A program made the position numbers and the translations under genes. A stretch of 64,000 bases of DNA from Pseudodesulfovibrio hydrargyri (lineage in GTDB: Bacteria > Desulfobacterota > Desulfovibrionia > Desulfovibrionales > Desulfovibrionaceae). Of this stretch, positions 1 through 8,267 are shown in pieces. The stretch covers positions 2,694,730 to 2,758,729 of the forward strand of contig NZ_LKAQ01000004.1 in the NCBI RefSeq assembly GCF_001874525.1. Reading direction: 5' to 3'. Each line of letters opens with the position of its first letter. The first letter of the stretch is position 1. Below the pieces are notes generated by a model. It saw only the letters and a list, made by a program, of their open reading frames with translations, was not told where the DNA came from and ran no database searches.

Positions 1-468
1 TCCATCACCTATTTCATGGACGGCCAGAAGCTGCTGGTCGAAAAGGGCTCCGGCATCAACTCCACCGACGATCTGGCCAACAAGAAGGTCGGCACCGTCA
101 AGGGGTCCACTTCCGAGAAGAACATCAAGGCCGCCCAGCCCAAGGCCCAGGTCATCTCCTATGACGAGTATCCGCAGGCCTTCATGGCCCTGAAGCAGGG
201 CAAGGTCAAGGCCGTGACCACCGACTCCGGCATCCTGGCCGGTCTGAAGGCCGGTGACGACAATCCCGAGAAGTGGGAGATCGTCGGCGCCTTCTTCTCC
301 TCCGAGCCCTATGGCCTCGGTGTCCCGCAGAACGATTCCGCGTTCCGCGACTTCGTCAACAAGAGCCTGAACGAGATGTGGCTCGACGGCACCTACCAGA
401 AGCTCTTCAAGAAGTGGATGGGTTACGACCTGCCCGCCGGCTGGGAGATGGAACTCTGGCCCATGTAA
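1..468 (+). CDS. Amino acid ABC transporter substrate-binding protein (C-terminal part)
   Basis: The first 155 readable residues are the C-terminal part of a family 3 periplasmic solute-binding protein; the start lies before the window. The segment STDDLANKKVGTVKGSTSEK is the typical opening of the second lobe. The end (EPYGLGVPQNDSAF, then LNEMWLDGTYQKLFKKWMG) is the usual tail of polar amino acid binders. Such proteins capture an amino acid in the periplasm and hand it to the permease, here almost certainly the two permeases that follow. The specific ligand cannot be read from this part. It ends 20 bases before a strong terminator, so binding protein mRNA is probably more abundant than permease mRNA. 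Confidence 0.93.
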   Translation, partial: SITYFMDGQKLLVEKGSGINSTDDLANKKVGTVKGSTSEKNIKAAQPKAQVISYDEYPQAFMALKQGKVKAVTTDSGILAGLKAGDDNPEKWEIVGAFFSSEPYGLGVPQNDSAFRDFVNKSLNEMWLDGTYQKLFKKWMGYDLPAGWEMELWPM

Positions 469-487
469 GGCTGATTTAGCCCCATAC

Positions 488-518
488 ACCGGGGGCGCCT
501 CAGGCGCTCCCGGTTTTT
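488..518 (+). terminator. Rho-independent terminator or attenuator after the binding protein gene
   Basis: ACCGGGGGCGCC pairs with GGCGCTCCCGGT around a three-base loop and is followed by TTTTT. It sits between the binding protein and its permeases, a common way to make excess binding protein. Confidence 0.85.
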
Positions 519-551
519 ACCGCAACTTCACTTCAACCGACGGATTTCATT

Positions 552-1319
552 TTGGATTATACTTTTCATTGGGCCAGGATGTTCTCGGGCGAACCCGCCC
601 AGTGGATGTGGGAAGGGTTCTGCACGACCATGCAGATCTCGACGATCTCCCTTGTTTGCGCCATGATTCTCGGCATCATCATCTGCGTCATGCGCATGAC
701 GCCGTTCAAGCCTTTCCAGTGGTTCAGCCTCGCCTTCACCGAATTTTTCCGCAACACGCCGCTGCTTATTCAGATATTCTTCTGGTACAACGGGGCGCAC
801 GTGATCATCCCCGACGCCATCAACTCGTGGATGAACGATCTGTACTCCTGGTTCCCCGGGGAGTTCTCCCTGTTCGGGCACCATTTCGTGGGCGAGTGGA
901 TGCTTCTCAACGTGGAACTGATCATGGGCATCATCGCCCTGACCGTATACACCTCGGCCTTCATCGCCGAGGAGATTCGGGCGGGCATCTTTTCCATCCC
1001 CAAGAACCAGCTCGAGGCGTCCCGCGCCGTGGGCCTCTCCTTCCTGCAGGGCTACCGCTACGTGATCCTGCCCCAGGCCCTGCGCATTGTGATTCCGCCG
1101 CTCATTTCCCAGGCCCTGAACCTGATCAAGAACTCGTCCCTGGTCATGGTCCTGGGCGTCACCGACCTGATGTACCAGGCCACCCAGATCGAGTCCTACC
1201 ACGCCATGCCGTTCGAGGCCTTCACCGTTGCCCTGTTGATCTACCTGGCGATCTCCCTGGTCGTCTCGTTCTGCATCACCATGTACAACAAGCACTTCAT
1301 GATCCAGGTCATGTACTAG
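552..1319 (+). CDS. Amino acid ABC transporter permease (HisM/GlnP type), first subunit
   Basis: Inner-membrane permease of 255 residues, the usual size of the HisMQ family. It has several hydrophobic segments, an FFRNTPLLIQIFF motif near residue 65, and the cytoplasmic EAA loop at about 140-165 (EEIRAGIFSIPKNQLEASRA) that docks the ATPase. The start used is TTG at 552; an ATG at 579 would remove nine residues, and neither has a strong ribosome-binding site. The second permease follows 12 bases later, so the two probably form a heterodimer. No ATPase gene is next to them here, so it is either upstream of the window or shared, for example with the gene at 43893. Confidence 0.92.
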   Translation: MDYTFHWARMFSGEPAQWMWEGFCTTMQISTISLVCAMILGIIICVMRMTPFKPFQWFSLAFTEFFRNTPLLIQIFFWYNGAHVIIPDAINSWMNDLYSWFPGEFSLFGHHFVGEWMLLNVELIMGIIALTVYTSAFIAEEIRAGIFSIPKNQLEASRAVGLSFLQGYRYVILPQALRIVIPPLISQALNLIKNSSLVMVLGVTDLMYQATQIESYHAMPFEAFTVALLIYLAISLVVSFCITMYNKHFMIQVMY

Positions 1320-1331
1320 GGAGGGCTTGTC

Positions 1332-2048
1332 ATGCATTGGGATATCGCGTTCGGCAACCTGGATTATTTCCTCTACGGGACAACGTCCTTTGACTGGCAT
1401 TTTCCCTTCATCCATAATCCGGAAGGGCTGGTGGCCAGCGTCATCCTGGCCTTTTTCGGCATCTTCGGCGCCTTCTGGCTCGGCATGGCCGCGGGCCTCA
1501 TGCGCATGTCCAAGCGCTGGTGGGTCAAGATCCCCGCGGTCTGCTACATCGAAGTCATCCGCGGCATGCCGCTGCTCCTGCTCATCTTCTGGTTCTACTA
1601 CCTGGCCCCGGTCATCATCGGGCAGAACCTGCCCGCCTTCACCACGACCATGGGCTGTTTCATGATCTTCACCGGGGCCTACGTGGGCGAGATCGTCCGC
1701 GCGGGCGTCAAGGCGTTGCCCAAGGGACAGATGGAGGCCGCCCGGTCCACCGGGTTGTCCCACGTCCAGGCCATGAAACTGGTCATCCTGCCCCAGGCGT
1801 TGCGCAACATGATCCCGTCCTTCGTCAACCAGTTCGTCTCCCTGACCAAGGACACCTCCCTGGCCGCCATCCTCGGCGTCATCGAACTGACCCGCACCGG
1901 CATCCAGGTGGACAACCGCGAGACGGTCGCCTCCTTCGAGATATGGATCACCATCGCCTGCCTGTACTTCCTGATCTGCTACATTTTGACCTCCTACAGC
2001 CGCCGCCTGGAAGCCCAGCTTTCGCGCTACCAGGCCCGGGACCGCTAG
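1332..2048 (+). CDS. Amino acid ABC transporter permease, second subunit
   Basis: A 238-residue HisMQ-type permease with a good ribosome-binding site (GGGAGGG) before the ATG. The hydrophobic segments and the EAA loop at about 119-145 (GEIVRAGVKALPKGQMEAARST) match the family, as does the EVIRGMPLLLLIFWFYY segment near 75-90. It is expected to pair with the preceding permease as the membrane channel of a polar amino acid importer. The layout (binding protein, hairpin, permease, permease) differs from the second amino acid transporter in this window, where both permeases are fused into one chain. Confidence 0.92.
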   Translation: MHWDIAFGNLDYFLYGTTSFDWHFPFIHNPEGLVASVILAFFGIFGAFWLGMAAGLMRMSKRWWVKIPAVCYIEVIRGMPLLLLIFWFYYLAPVIIGQNLPAFTTTMGCFMIFTGAYVGEIVRAGVKALPKGQMEAARSTGLSHVQAMKLVILPQALRNMIPSFVNQFVSLTKDTSLAAILGVIELTRTGIQVDNRETVASFEIWITIACLYFLICYILTSYSRRLEAQLSRYQARDR

Positions 2049-2092
2049 AAGACAGGCGCGGGCAGGCCTGCGAAACGAGATTGCCACAAACG

Positions 2093-2141
2093 GAAACGGT
2101 CCGGGAAACGAGTGAAAACTGTTCCGGACCGTTTCATTTTT
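2093..2141 (+). terminator. Rho-independent terminator after the permease pair
   Basis: A perfect 12-base stem (GAAACGGTCCGG with CCGGACCGTTTC, 2093-2104 and 2124-2135) around a 19-base loop, followed by ATTTTT. It closes the amino acid transporter transcript. Confidence 0.8.
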
Positions 2142-2194
2142 CCGAACAAAACGAATGATAAAATGATGAAAATGCGTACCGGGAGGGTGCCGCC

Positions 2195-2833
2195 TTGTCC
2201 GAAATAACCTTCCAGAGTTTCCAAAAACCCGAGGAGATCGAGGCCGAATCCTTCCGGATCATTGATTCCGAGGTGCCCGAGCCGCGTCCGTTTCAGGGGG
2301 CGCAGTGGGCGATCGTCCGCCGCATGATCCACACCACGGCGGATTTCGAAATGCTGTCCCTTGCCCGTTTTCACATGAAGGCCGTGGAAAGCGGGCTGAA
2401 CGCCCTGAAGAACGGGGCCGTGATCGTCACGGACACCGAGATGGCCAAACGCGGCATGCCCGTGCGCAGGCTTGATCCGCTGGGCTGCACCGTGCACTGC
2501 CTGATGAACGACCCGCGCGTCATTGAGCGCGCCAAGGGTGAGGGAATCACCCGGGCCAAGGCGGCCGTGGACGTGGCCGTGGCCGAGCTTTCCCCCCATA
2601 TCTGGGTGGTCGGCAACGCGCCCACCGCGCTCATCCGGCTGGTGGAGCACGTGGACAACGGCGCGACAAACCCGCTTCTTGTGGTCGGCATGCCCGTGGG
2701 GTTCGTGAACGCGGCCGAGTCCAAGGCGCTGCTCATGAGCCGGGACATCCCGTACATTTCGGTTGAAGGGCGCAAGGGCGGCAGCGCGCTGGCCGCCTCG
2801 GTGGTTAACGCCCTGGCCGTGCTCGCCGCCTGA
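2195..2833 (+). CDS. cbiC: Precorrin-8X / cobalt-precorrin-8 methylmutase
   Basis: A 212-residue CbiC/CobH protein. It moves the methyl group from C-11 to C-12 of (cobalt-)precorrin-8 to give (hydrogeno)cobyrinate in cobalamin synthesis. The conserved catalytic histidine is in RRMIHTTADFE (His46). The family segments KNGAVIVTDTEMAKRG, VGNAPTALIRL and GMPVGFVNAAESK are all present and the length is normal. Translation is set at TTG 2195 because GGGAGG lies just upstream and no ATG fits. The gene stands alone between two terminators, so it is monocistronic here; other corrin genes are not in the window. Confidence 0.95.
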   Translation: MSEITFQSFQKPEEIEAESFRIIDSEVPEPRPFQGAQWAIVRRMIHTTADFEMLSLARFHMKAVESGLNALKNGAVIVTDTEMAKRGMPVRRLDPLGCTVHCLMNDPRVIERAKGEGITRAKAAVDVAVAELSPHIWVVGNAPTALIRLVEHVDNGATNPLLVVGMPVGFVNAAESKALLMSRDIPYISVEGRKGGSALAASVVNALAVLAA

Positions 2834-2854
2834 GTTCCGTTTTTTTCCGCCGCG

Positions 2855-2899
2855 AAAATGCGCCCGGAGGGGAATCCTCCGGGCGCATTTTTCGTTTTT
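2855..2899 (+). terminator. Rho-independent terminator after cbiC
   Basis: AAAATGCGCCCGGAGG (2855-2870) pairs with CCTCCGGGCGCATTTT (2876-2891), a 16-base stem with a five-base loop, followed by a T-rich run. The A-rich left side means it could also work on the minus strand. Confidence 0.9.
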
Positions 2900-2943
2900 A
2901 CGCCATCGGTTTTCGCAAGGAGAAAATCAATTTTTTGAAATCA

Positions 2944-2972
2944 TTGGACACGGCGAAAATTCCTGTTAGAAA
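2944..2972 (+). promoter_or_regulatory. Possible sigma-70 promoter of the kor operon
   Basis: TTGGAC (2944-2949) and TAGAAA (2967-2972) are 17 bases apart, in a short AT-rich stretch between the cbiC terminator and korD. A ten-base direct repeat AGAAAATCAA (2921-2930 and 2968-2977) overlaps it and could be a regulator half-site. The match is weak and is a suggestion only. Confidence 0.3.
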
Positions 2973-3067
2973 ATCAACTGGGTACCATCCTGAATCGGTG
3001 CCCGGGGAGTCATTCCCCGCTTTGCTCAGGTCCGGCCTGAGGAATTTTAGCAGCCCTGGAAGGAGCC

Positions 3068-3352
3068 ATGTCCCGTAAGAACAAAGGCAAGAACAAGGTG
3101 ACCGTCTACCCGGACTGGTGCAAAGGCTGCGGCATTTGCGTCGAGTTCTGTCCGGGCAAGGTCCTGGGCCTGAGCCTGGAAGGCAAGGCCGTGGTGGAGC
3201 GCGAGGAGGACTGTATCCGGTGCGGGTTCTGTGAACTGCACTGCCCGGATTTCGCCATCGTGGTCAGTGACAAGGAACCCATGGAAAACGGGCTGTCCGA
3301 AAAGGACGCCGAAACCGCGCCTCCCAAGAAGAAGGCCGGGAAGGGGGCTTGA
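3068..3352 (+). CDS. korD: 2-Oxoacid:ferredoxin oxidoreductase, delta (ferredoxin-like) subunit
   Basis: A 94-residue protein with two [4Fe-4S] motifs: Cys18-21-24-28 (CKGCGICVEFCP) and Cys49-52-55-59 (CIRCGFCELHCP). It is the electron-transfer subunit of a 2-oxoglutarate- or branched 2-oxoacid:ferredoxin oxidoreductase and is encoded first in the operon, ahead of alpha, beta and gamma. The start is ATG 3068 with GGAAGGAG just upstream. A basic N-terminus (SRKNKGKNK) precedes the first cluster. On its own it would be called a generic ferredoxin; the order delta-alpha-beta-gamma gives the assignment. Confidence 0.93.
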   Translation: MSRKNKGKNKVTVYPDWCKGCGICVEFCPGKVLGLSLEGKAVVEREEDCIRCGFCELHCPDFAIVVSDKEPMENGLSEKDAETAPPKKKAGKGA

Positions 3353-3357
3353 GAGGC

Positions 3358-4503
3358 ATGCCCAGACCAAAGAAACGCACCGAGATTTTCGCGCTCGGCA
3401 ACGAGGCCGTCGTCGAGGGCGCGCTGTTGGCCGGGTGTACGTTTTTCGGCGGGTATCCCATCACCCCGTCCTCCGAGATCATGGAGATCATGGCCGCCCG
3501 CCTGCCCCACATGGAGAACGGCGTGTTCATGCAGATGGAGGACGAGATCGCCAGCATGGGCGCGGTCATCGGCGCGTCCTTGACCGGGCGCAAGGCCATG
3601 ACCGCCACCTCCGGCCCCGGCTTCTCGCTCATGCAGGAGAACCTGGGCTACGCCGTCATGGCCGAGACCCCCATGGTCCTGGTCAACGTCATGCGAGGCG
3701 GGCCGTCCACCGGACTGCCCACCAGCCCGGCCCAGGGCGACGTGCAGCAGGCGAGATGGGGCACCCACGGCGACCATCCCATCATCGTCCTGTCCGCCTC
3801 CAACGTGCAGGAGTGTCTGGACATGACCATCACGGCCTTCAACATGGCCGAGAAGTACCGCACCCCGGTCATCCTGCTCCTGGATGAGGTCACCTCCCAC
3901 ACCCGCGAGAAGATCGAGCTGCCCAACGAGGGCGAGTACGAAGTCTTTTCCCGCACCGTGCCGTCCATGCCGCCCGAGTGGTACAAGCCCTACGAGGAGA
4001 CCGTGCGCGGCGTGCCGCCCATGCCGCCCATCGGCTCGGGCTACCGCTTCCACGTCACCGGCCTGACCCACGACCGCAACGGGTTCCCCACCCAGCGGCC
4101 CGAGGAGGTGGTCGAACTCATGGAGCGCATCCACCGCAAGATCGACCAGTTCTTCTACGATATTCAGCTCGTGGAGGAGATCATGACCGACGACTGCGAC
4201 GTCTGCGTCATCGCCTACGGATCGGTGGCGCGGTCCGCCGAGCTGGCCGTGCGGCAGGCCCGCAGCAACGGGGTCAAGGCCGGGCTGCTCAAGCTCATGA
4301 CCCTGTTCCCGTACCCCCGCAGGCAGACGGAGAAGATTCTGGCCCGCGCCAAGACCCTGGTGGTCCCGGAAATGAACATGGGGCAGATGTCCCGCGAGGT
4401 GAAGCGGGTCAACATGGGCCACGCCGCGGTCAGGACCATCAACCGCGTGGACGGCCAGATCGTCACTCCCTCGGAAATCCTCAAGGTCATCATGCAGGGG
4501 TAG
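3358..4503 (+). CDS. korA: 2-Oxoacid:ferredoxin oxidoreductase, alpha subunit
   Basis: A 381-residue alpha subunit carrying the pyrimidine-binding half of the thiamine diphosphate site. Diagnostic segments are GNEAVVEGALLAGCTFFGGYPITPSSE near the start, MEDEIASMGAVIGAS, and GGPSTGLPTSPAQGD. The C-terminal part (about 280-380) is the transketolase-C-like domain. ATG 3358 is preferred to an in-frame TTG at 3349 because GGGGG sits at proper spacing from it. The enzyme reversibly decarboxylates a 2-oxoacid to its acyl-CoA while reducing ferredoxin. In a sulfate reducer this most often serves 2-oxoglutarate synthesis in an incomplete TCA pathway, but the substrate cannot be proved from sequence alone. 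Confidence 0.95.
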   Translation: MPRPKKRTEIFALGNEAVVEGALLAGCTFFGGYPITPSSEIMEIMAARLPHMENGVFMQMEDEIASMGAVIGASLTGRKAMTATSGPGFSLMQENLGYAVMAETPMVLVNVMRGGPSTGLPTSPAQGDVQQARWGTHGDHPIIVLSASNVQECLDMTITAFNMAEKYRTPVILLLDEVTSHTREKIELPNEGEYEVFSRTVPSMPPEWYKPYEETVRGVPPMPPIGSGYRFHVTGLTHDRNGFPTQRPEEVVELMERIHRKIDQFFYDIQLVEEIMTDDCDVCVIAYGSVARSAELAVRQARSNGVKAGLLKLMTLFPYPRRQTEKILARAKTLVVPEMNMGQMSREVKRVNMGHAAVRTINRVDGQIVTPSEILKVIMQG

Positions 4504-4507
4504 CCAT

Positions 4508-5359
4508 ATGAGCAACATCACCGGAAACGAAATCATCCATCAATACCTGAGGCACAACAAGAAGTTCCCGCACGTGCTTTGTGCTGGTTGCGGGCACGGC
4601 ATCGTGCTCGGCACCCTGATCCGTTCCATCCACGCCTTGGGCATCCCCAAGGACGATGTGGTCGTGGTCGCGGGCATCGGCTGTTCCGGGCGGCTGGCCG
4701 TGTACGTGGATTTCAACACCGTGCACACCACCCACGGGCGGGCGCTCAGTTTCGCCACGGGAATCAAGATGTCCAACCCCAAGCTGCACGTCATCGCGCT
4801 CATGGGCGACGGCGACGCCCTGTCCATCGGCGGCAACCATCTGATCCACGCCGCCCGGCGCAACATAGGGGTCACGGCCATGATCCTGAACAACAACATC
4901 TACGGCATGACCGGCGGCCAGTCCTCCCCGGCCACGCCCGAGGGGGCGACCACCATGACCAACCCCTACGGCCAGCTGGACCACAGCTTCGACACCGTGG
5001 AGCTGGCCAAGGGCGCGGGCGCCAACTATGTGGCGCGCGGCACGGTCTTCCACGTCAACCGGCTGGAAAAGATCATGATGGAGGCCCTGGAGCGGCCCGG
5101 CTTCTCCCTGGTGGAGGCCATCACTCCGTGCCACACCCAGTTCGGGCGCAAGAACAAGTACAAGTCCCCGGTGGACATGTACAAGTGGCTCAAGTCCACG
5201 GCCATCCCCGTGGAACGCTTCAACGAACTGCCCGCGGACAAGCGCGTGGACCGCATGCCCATCGGCGTGTTCGTGGACCGCGGCAAGCCCGGCTACGAGG
5301 AGTTGTATTACGCCCGCCAGGAGCGCTTCCTCGCCCAGGCCGCAAAGGGGGGCAAGTAG
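4508..5359 (+). CDS. korB: 2-Oxoacid:ferredoxin oxidoreductase, beta subunit (thiamine diphosphate binding)
   Basis: A 283-residue beta subunit. The thiamine diphosphate motif runs from Gly100-Asp-Gly (MGDGDALSIGGNH) to NNNIYGMTGGQ at about 128-137. Cysteines 25, 28 (CAGCGHG) and 59 (GIGCSGR), with a fourth in EAITPCHTQFG, are the expected ligands of the catalytic-domain [4Fe-4S] cluster. The gene begins four bases after korA and its stop abuts the ATG of korC, so the subunits are translationally coupled. With KorA it forms the active site that passes electrons to KorD. Confidence 0.95.
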   Translation: MSNITGNEIIHQYLRHNKKFPHVLCAGCGHGIVLGTLIRSIHALGIPKDDVVVVAGIGCSGRLAVYVDFNTVHTTHGRALSFATGIKMSNPKLHVIALMGDGDALSIGGNHLIHAARRNIGVTAMILNNNIYGMTGGQSSPATPEGATTMTNPYGQLDHSFDTVELAKGAGANYVARGTVFHVNRLEKIMMEALERPGFSLVEAITPCHTQFGRKNKYKSPVDMYKWLKSTAIPVERFNELPADKRVDRMPIGVFVDRGKPGYEELYYARQERFLAQAAKGGK

Positions 5360-5965
5360 ATGAAGGCGCAACAGCAACTCGACCGTTTCGAAATCCGTTT
5401 CTCCGGACTCGGCGGGCAGGGCATCATCACGCTGGGCAAGATCATGGGCCAGGGGCTGGCGCTCGGCCACGGCTACAACGTCACCCAGACCCAGAGCTAC
5501 GGTCCCGAGGCGCGCGGCGGGTCCAGCAAGTGCGACCTGGTCATCAGTTCCGGCCGCATCAGCTACCCCAAGGCCGAATCCCTGGACCTGCTCGTGGCTC
5601 TGTCTCAGGAGGCCTGCAACGCCTACTACCCCTATCTCAAGAAGGGCGGCATCCTCATCATCGAATCCGACCTGGTCAAGCAGCCGCCCACCAACCAGTA
5701 CCTCGGCCTGCCGTTCACTGCCTTGGCCAAGGACAAGATCGGCGTGGGCCAGGCCATGAACACCGTGGTCCTGGGCGCGCTGTCCTGTCTGCTGCCCTTC
5801 ATCAATCAGGCGACCATGCGCAAGAGTCTGGAATCCGTGCTCCCGCCCAAGATCCGGGCCGTCAACACCAAGGCCTTCAACCTCGGCCACCGGCTGGCCA
5901 AAAAGGAATGGGGCGAAGACGCGGGCCAAGTCTGGCGTGTCGAAGACGATGGGGAAATCGACTGA
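5360..5965 (+). CDS. korC: 2-Oxoacid:ferredoxin oxidoreductase, gamma subunit
   Basis: A 201-residue gamma subunit of the POR/KOR family, which binds coenzyme A at the interface with the other subunits. The glycine-rich motif FSGLGGQGIITLGKIMGQ (residues 14-31) and the following QTQSYGPEARGGSSKCDLVIS are typical. It starts directly at the korB stop codon and ends the operon; a bidirectional terminator follows 23 bases later. Length and motifs are normal. Confidence 0.95.
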   Translation: MKAQQQLDRFEIRFSGLGGQGIITLGKIMGQGLALGHGYNVTQTQSYGPEARGGSSKCDLVISSGRISYPKAESLDLLVALSQEACNAYYPYLKKGGILIIESDLVKQPPTNQYLGLPFTALAKDKIGVGQAMNTVVLGALSCLLPFINQATMRKSLESVLPPKIRAVNTKAFNLGHRLAKKEWGEDAGQVWRVEDDGEID

Positions 5966-5988
5966 TTCCGAGCCGGGTCGCACGCCTT

Positions 5989-6022
5989 AAAAAAAGTGGA
6001 CGCCGCACGGCGTCCACTTTTT
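5989..6022. terminator. Bidirectional Rho-independent terminator between korC and the glycosyltransferase
   Basis: GTGGACGCC (5996-6004) pairs with GGCGTCCAC (6009-6017). The stem is flanked by seven A on the left and six T on the right, so it can end both the kor transcript and the convergent minus-strand transcript. Confidence 0.92.
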
Positions 6023-6043
6023 TCGTCTTCAAAGGTTCTTGGC

Positions 6044-7162
6044 TCAGGCCCTGCGCGAAGCGGCCCGTTTTCGCAACGTCCTGAGGCGGCCGCGAACGGT
6101 GAGCGACATCGGGCGCAGGGCGGATTTGATGCGCCGGCGGATCGTATGGAACGTGGAGCGCTTGTCGACCTCCTTGGCCATGGGCGGGGCTGCCCAGCGG
6201 TCGAGTTCCGACTGGATCGCGGCGTCGTCTTTGCGGAGCATGGCCAGGAACAGCGGGAGGCCCTTGGGGTTGATGCCGAGACCGAAGGTGTCTTTCGTAA
6301 ACGGTTCTTCGGGAAGATCGTCGAACAATTCAAGGCCGTAATGGATTATCTTGTCCCTGTCCGGCGAGGGCTGCCTGCCGATGCGGGGCATGACCTGGAG
6401 GATGTCGCGGAAATAGTTTTCATTGATGAATTTGACCAGGGGGCCGGGCTGTCCCGCGTCGACCAGTATCTTCCTGGCCTCGACGTAATGGGGCATGACA
6501 TGGTCGGTGTATATCTCCACGGTCGTGGGCGTCGATTTGTGCTCCTGGCGGAAGTAATAAAATTGTTCGGCGACCTGGGAGAAGGAAGGGACCTTGGTCA
6601 GGGCCATGTACATATACAGGACGTCCTGTCCCATCTTGTAGGGGAAATGGGGGAAGGCGTTCTTCTGGACGAATTCGGTGTTGAAGATCCACCGCCACAT
6701 GACCTTGCTCTTCCAGTAGCGCTTGGCGTCCCGGAACAGGAGATTCGATGCCTCGGGATGCGGAAAGTAGTTGCGGGTGTTGAAGGTCTGGTCGGAAAAG
6801 ACGACGGCGTTTCCGCAGACCATGTCCACCTTGTCCGCTTCGGCCTTGTCCACCAGGGTCTTGAACGCGCGCCGGGAAAGGACGTCGTCCGCGTCGAGGA
6901 AGTGCATGTATTTTTTGCGGGCCATCTCCTGCCCCCGGGCCCGGGTGATGCCGGCCCCGGCGTTGTCCTGGTGGATGGATCGCACCCGCGAATCGAGCTT
7001 GGCGTAGCGGTCCATCACCTCGCCCGTGCGATCGGTCGATCCGTCGTTGATGACGATGACCTCGATATCGGAATAGGTCTGGTCGAGACAGGATTCGATC
7101 GCTTCCGCAAGCCAGGCCTTCACATTGTAGGCCGGAATGATCACGCTGAGGCCGGAGTCCAT
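6044..7162 (-). CDS. Family 2 glycosyltransferase
   Basis: A 372-residue GT2 (GT-A fold) enzyme of the cytoplasmic side. The nucleotide-sugar domain occupies roughly residues 1-230: SVIIPAYN (6-13), NDGSTD (39-44) and the metal-binding FLDADD (Asp90-Asp92-Asp93). The C-terminal 140 residues are basic and end in an arginine-rich tail, which may favour contact with the membrane. It probably adds a sugar to a surface glycan such as LPS O-antigen or capsule; donor and acceptor are unknown. It is monocistronic by position, facing korC. Confidence 0.9.
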   Translation of the reverse strand: MDSGLSVIIPAYNVKAWLAEAIESCLDQTYSDIEVIVINDGSTDRTGEVMDRYAKLDSRVRSIHQDNAGAGITRARGQEMARKKYMHFLDADDVLSRRAFKTLVDKAEADKVDMVCGNAVVFSDQTFNTRNYFPHPEASNLLFRDAKRYWKSKVMWRWIFNTEFVQKNAFPHFPYKMGQDVLYMYMALTKVPSFSQVAEQFYYFRQEHKSTPTTVEIYTDHVMPHYVEARKILVDAGQPGPLVKFINENYFRDILQVMPRIGRQPSPDRDKIIHYGLELFDDLPEEPFTKDTFGLGINPKGLPLFLAMLRKDDAAIQSELDRWAAPPMAKEVDKRSTFHTIRRRIKSALRPMSLTVRGRLRTLRKRAASRRA

Positions 7163-7538
7163 CGCTTCCTCTTTTGTTGTTTCACGATTGGAGGATGTCC
7201 GCCGTCAGGGGCCGTGCGGCCCGGCGAACCGTTTCATTCGATGCTTGTCTTCGCCCGGCGGCGGAAAGCCGCACGGCTCATGGTTTTTCCGTCCTGGACC
7301 GTTGCGCATGGACCGGGGAGCCCGCCTTTTGGCGGAAGCGGGCTTATTTGTATATGGCACGGCCCGGGAGTCAAGCAAAGAATGCCTGGGCAAACGGTAT
7401 CGAATTCAATGGGGAAGGGGCGTCGGGAGCCGCTCTCCACATCCGGTGGGCCGCCCGATGGTGCGGGCGCGGGCGAGGGGCGGCGTTTTTGACGACCTGT
7501 ACCAACCGGGACGCGTTGTCCCGGGGGAAGGGACATTC
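7163..7538. other. 376-base intergenic region, no gene found
   Basis: This lies between two minus-strand genes. It contains the promoter side of the glycosyltransferase and a GC-rich hairpin (AGCCCGC 7319-7325 with GCGGGCT 7338-7344) whose T-rich flank faces the plus strand, where no gene needs it. I see no credible open reading frame or RNA gene. Confidence 0.5.
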
Positions 7539-8210
7539 CTAGTCGTTGAAGGAGGTCTTGACCGTGGGGACCAGGCCTTCGTCCTTGGCCGAGAGTTGGG
7601 GAAGCATTTCGCGGACGCTGTCGGTGATGGGCAGGGTCCAGTTGTGCGCCGAGACCACGGTGGAGTCGACCAGGCGAATGATCCTGGCGGTCATGTACAC
7701 GTACTGGTCGGCGATGACGTAGGAGCCGACCAGCTTGGCGGACCGGGACGGCAGGTCGCGGGACGAGCCCATCAGGCCGGAGGCCTTTTCATAGTCCGCG
7801 GGGCCTACGCCCGACGTGTAGGTGAAGTCCGTGGCGTTGGGCACGCCTTCGGTGATGCGCACACCCTGCTGGACCAGGCGGTCGGAGATCTGTTGGGCCA
7901 TGGTCGGGCCGAAGACCGATTTGTCCCCGGGGTCGTTCTGGTTGGTGAAGGGCGAGACGAACACGGCGGAGTCGTCGGTCAACTCGTTGCCCGCCACGTT
8001 GGAATAGAGGACGTCGGCGGCCCGGTCGTTGAGCTCGATGATCGGGACGGACGCGGCATCGTGGAAGGTGCGGGCCGTGGGCGTGGTGTCGAACACGTAG
8101 TTGAACGTGTCGGAGGTGGTCTCCTTGGTGTCTTCCCACAGGCGGTTGCCGCATCCCTGCAGGGAGAGCAGGAGGGTCGCCGTCAGTATGCTCAAGGCCG
8201 CTTTGTTCAT
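7539..8210 (-). CDS. FlgO-family outer membrane lipoprotein
   Basis: A 223-residue exported lipoprotein. The signal peptide ends in a lipobox (LLSLQGC, lipidated Cys20). The mature part resembles the FlgO family: VPIIELNDRAADVLYSNV, MAQQISDRLVQQGVRITEG and GSYVIADQYVYMTARIIRLVDSTVVSAHNWTLP. In Vibrio, FlgO is an outer-membrane protein connected with flagellar function; FlgO-like domains also occur in other surface lipoproteins. The stator genes motAB lie 1 kb away on the other strand, which fits a motility role but does not prove it. Confidence 0.75.
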   Translation of the reverse strand: MNKAALSILTATLLLSLQGCGNRLWEDTKETTSDTFNYVFDTTPTARTFHDAASVPIIELNDRAADVLYSNVAGNELTDDSAVFVSPFTNQNDPGDKSVFGPTMAQQISDRLVQQGVRITEGVPNATDFTYTSGVGPADYEKASGLMGSSRDLPSRSAKLVGSYVIADQYVYMTARIIRLVDSTVVSAHNWTLPITDSVREMLPQLSAKDEGLVPTVKTSFND

Positions 8211-8267
8211 GTCGTTGCCGTCCCGGTCGCTGTTTTGCCCATTGGATGCCTGGAAGTGTCCCGAAGG

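Noticed and set aside
528..2087. A 519-codon minus-strand open frame across the two permease genes
   Set aside because: It lies wholly antisense to two clear permease genes, and its translation is low-complexity (rich in Gly, Asp, Gln, His), as expected from the reverse of GC-rich codons.
7355..7370. TGGCAC as a possible sigma-54 promoter in the 7.2-7.5 kb gap
   Set aside because: The -12 element is missing at the required spacing (GGGAG instead of TTGCW) and no plus-strand gene follows.
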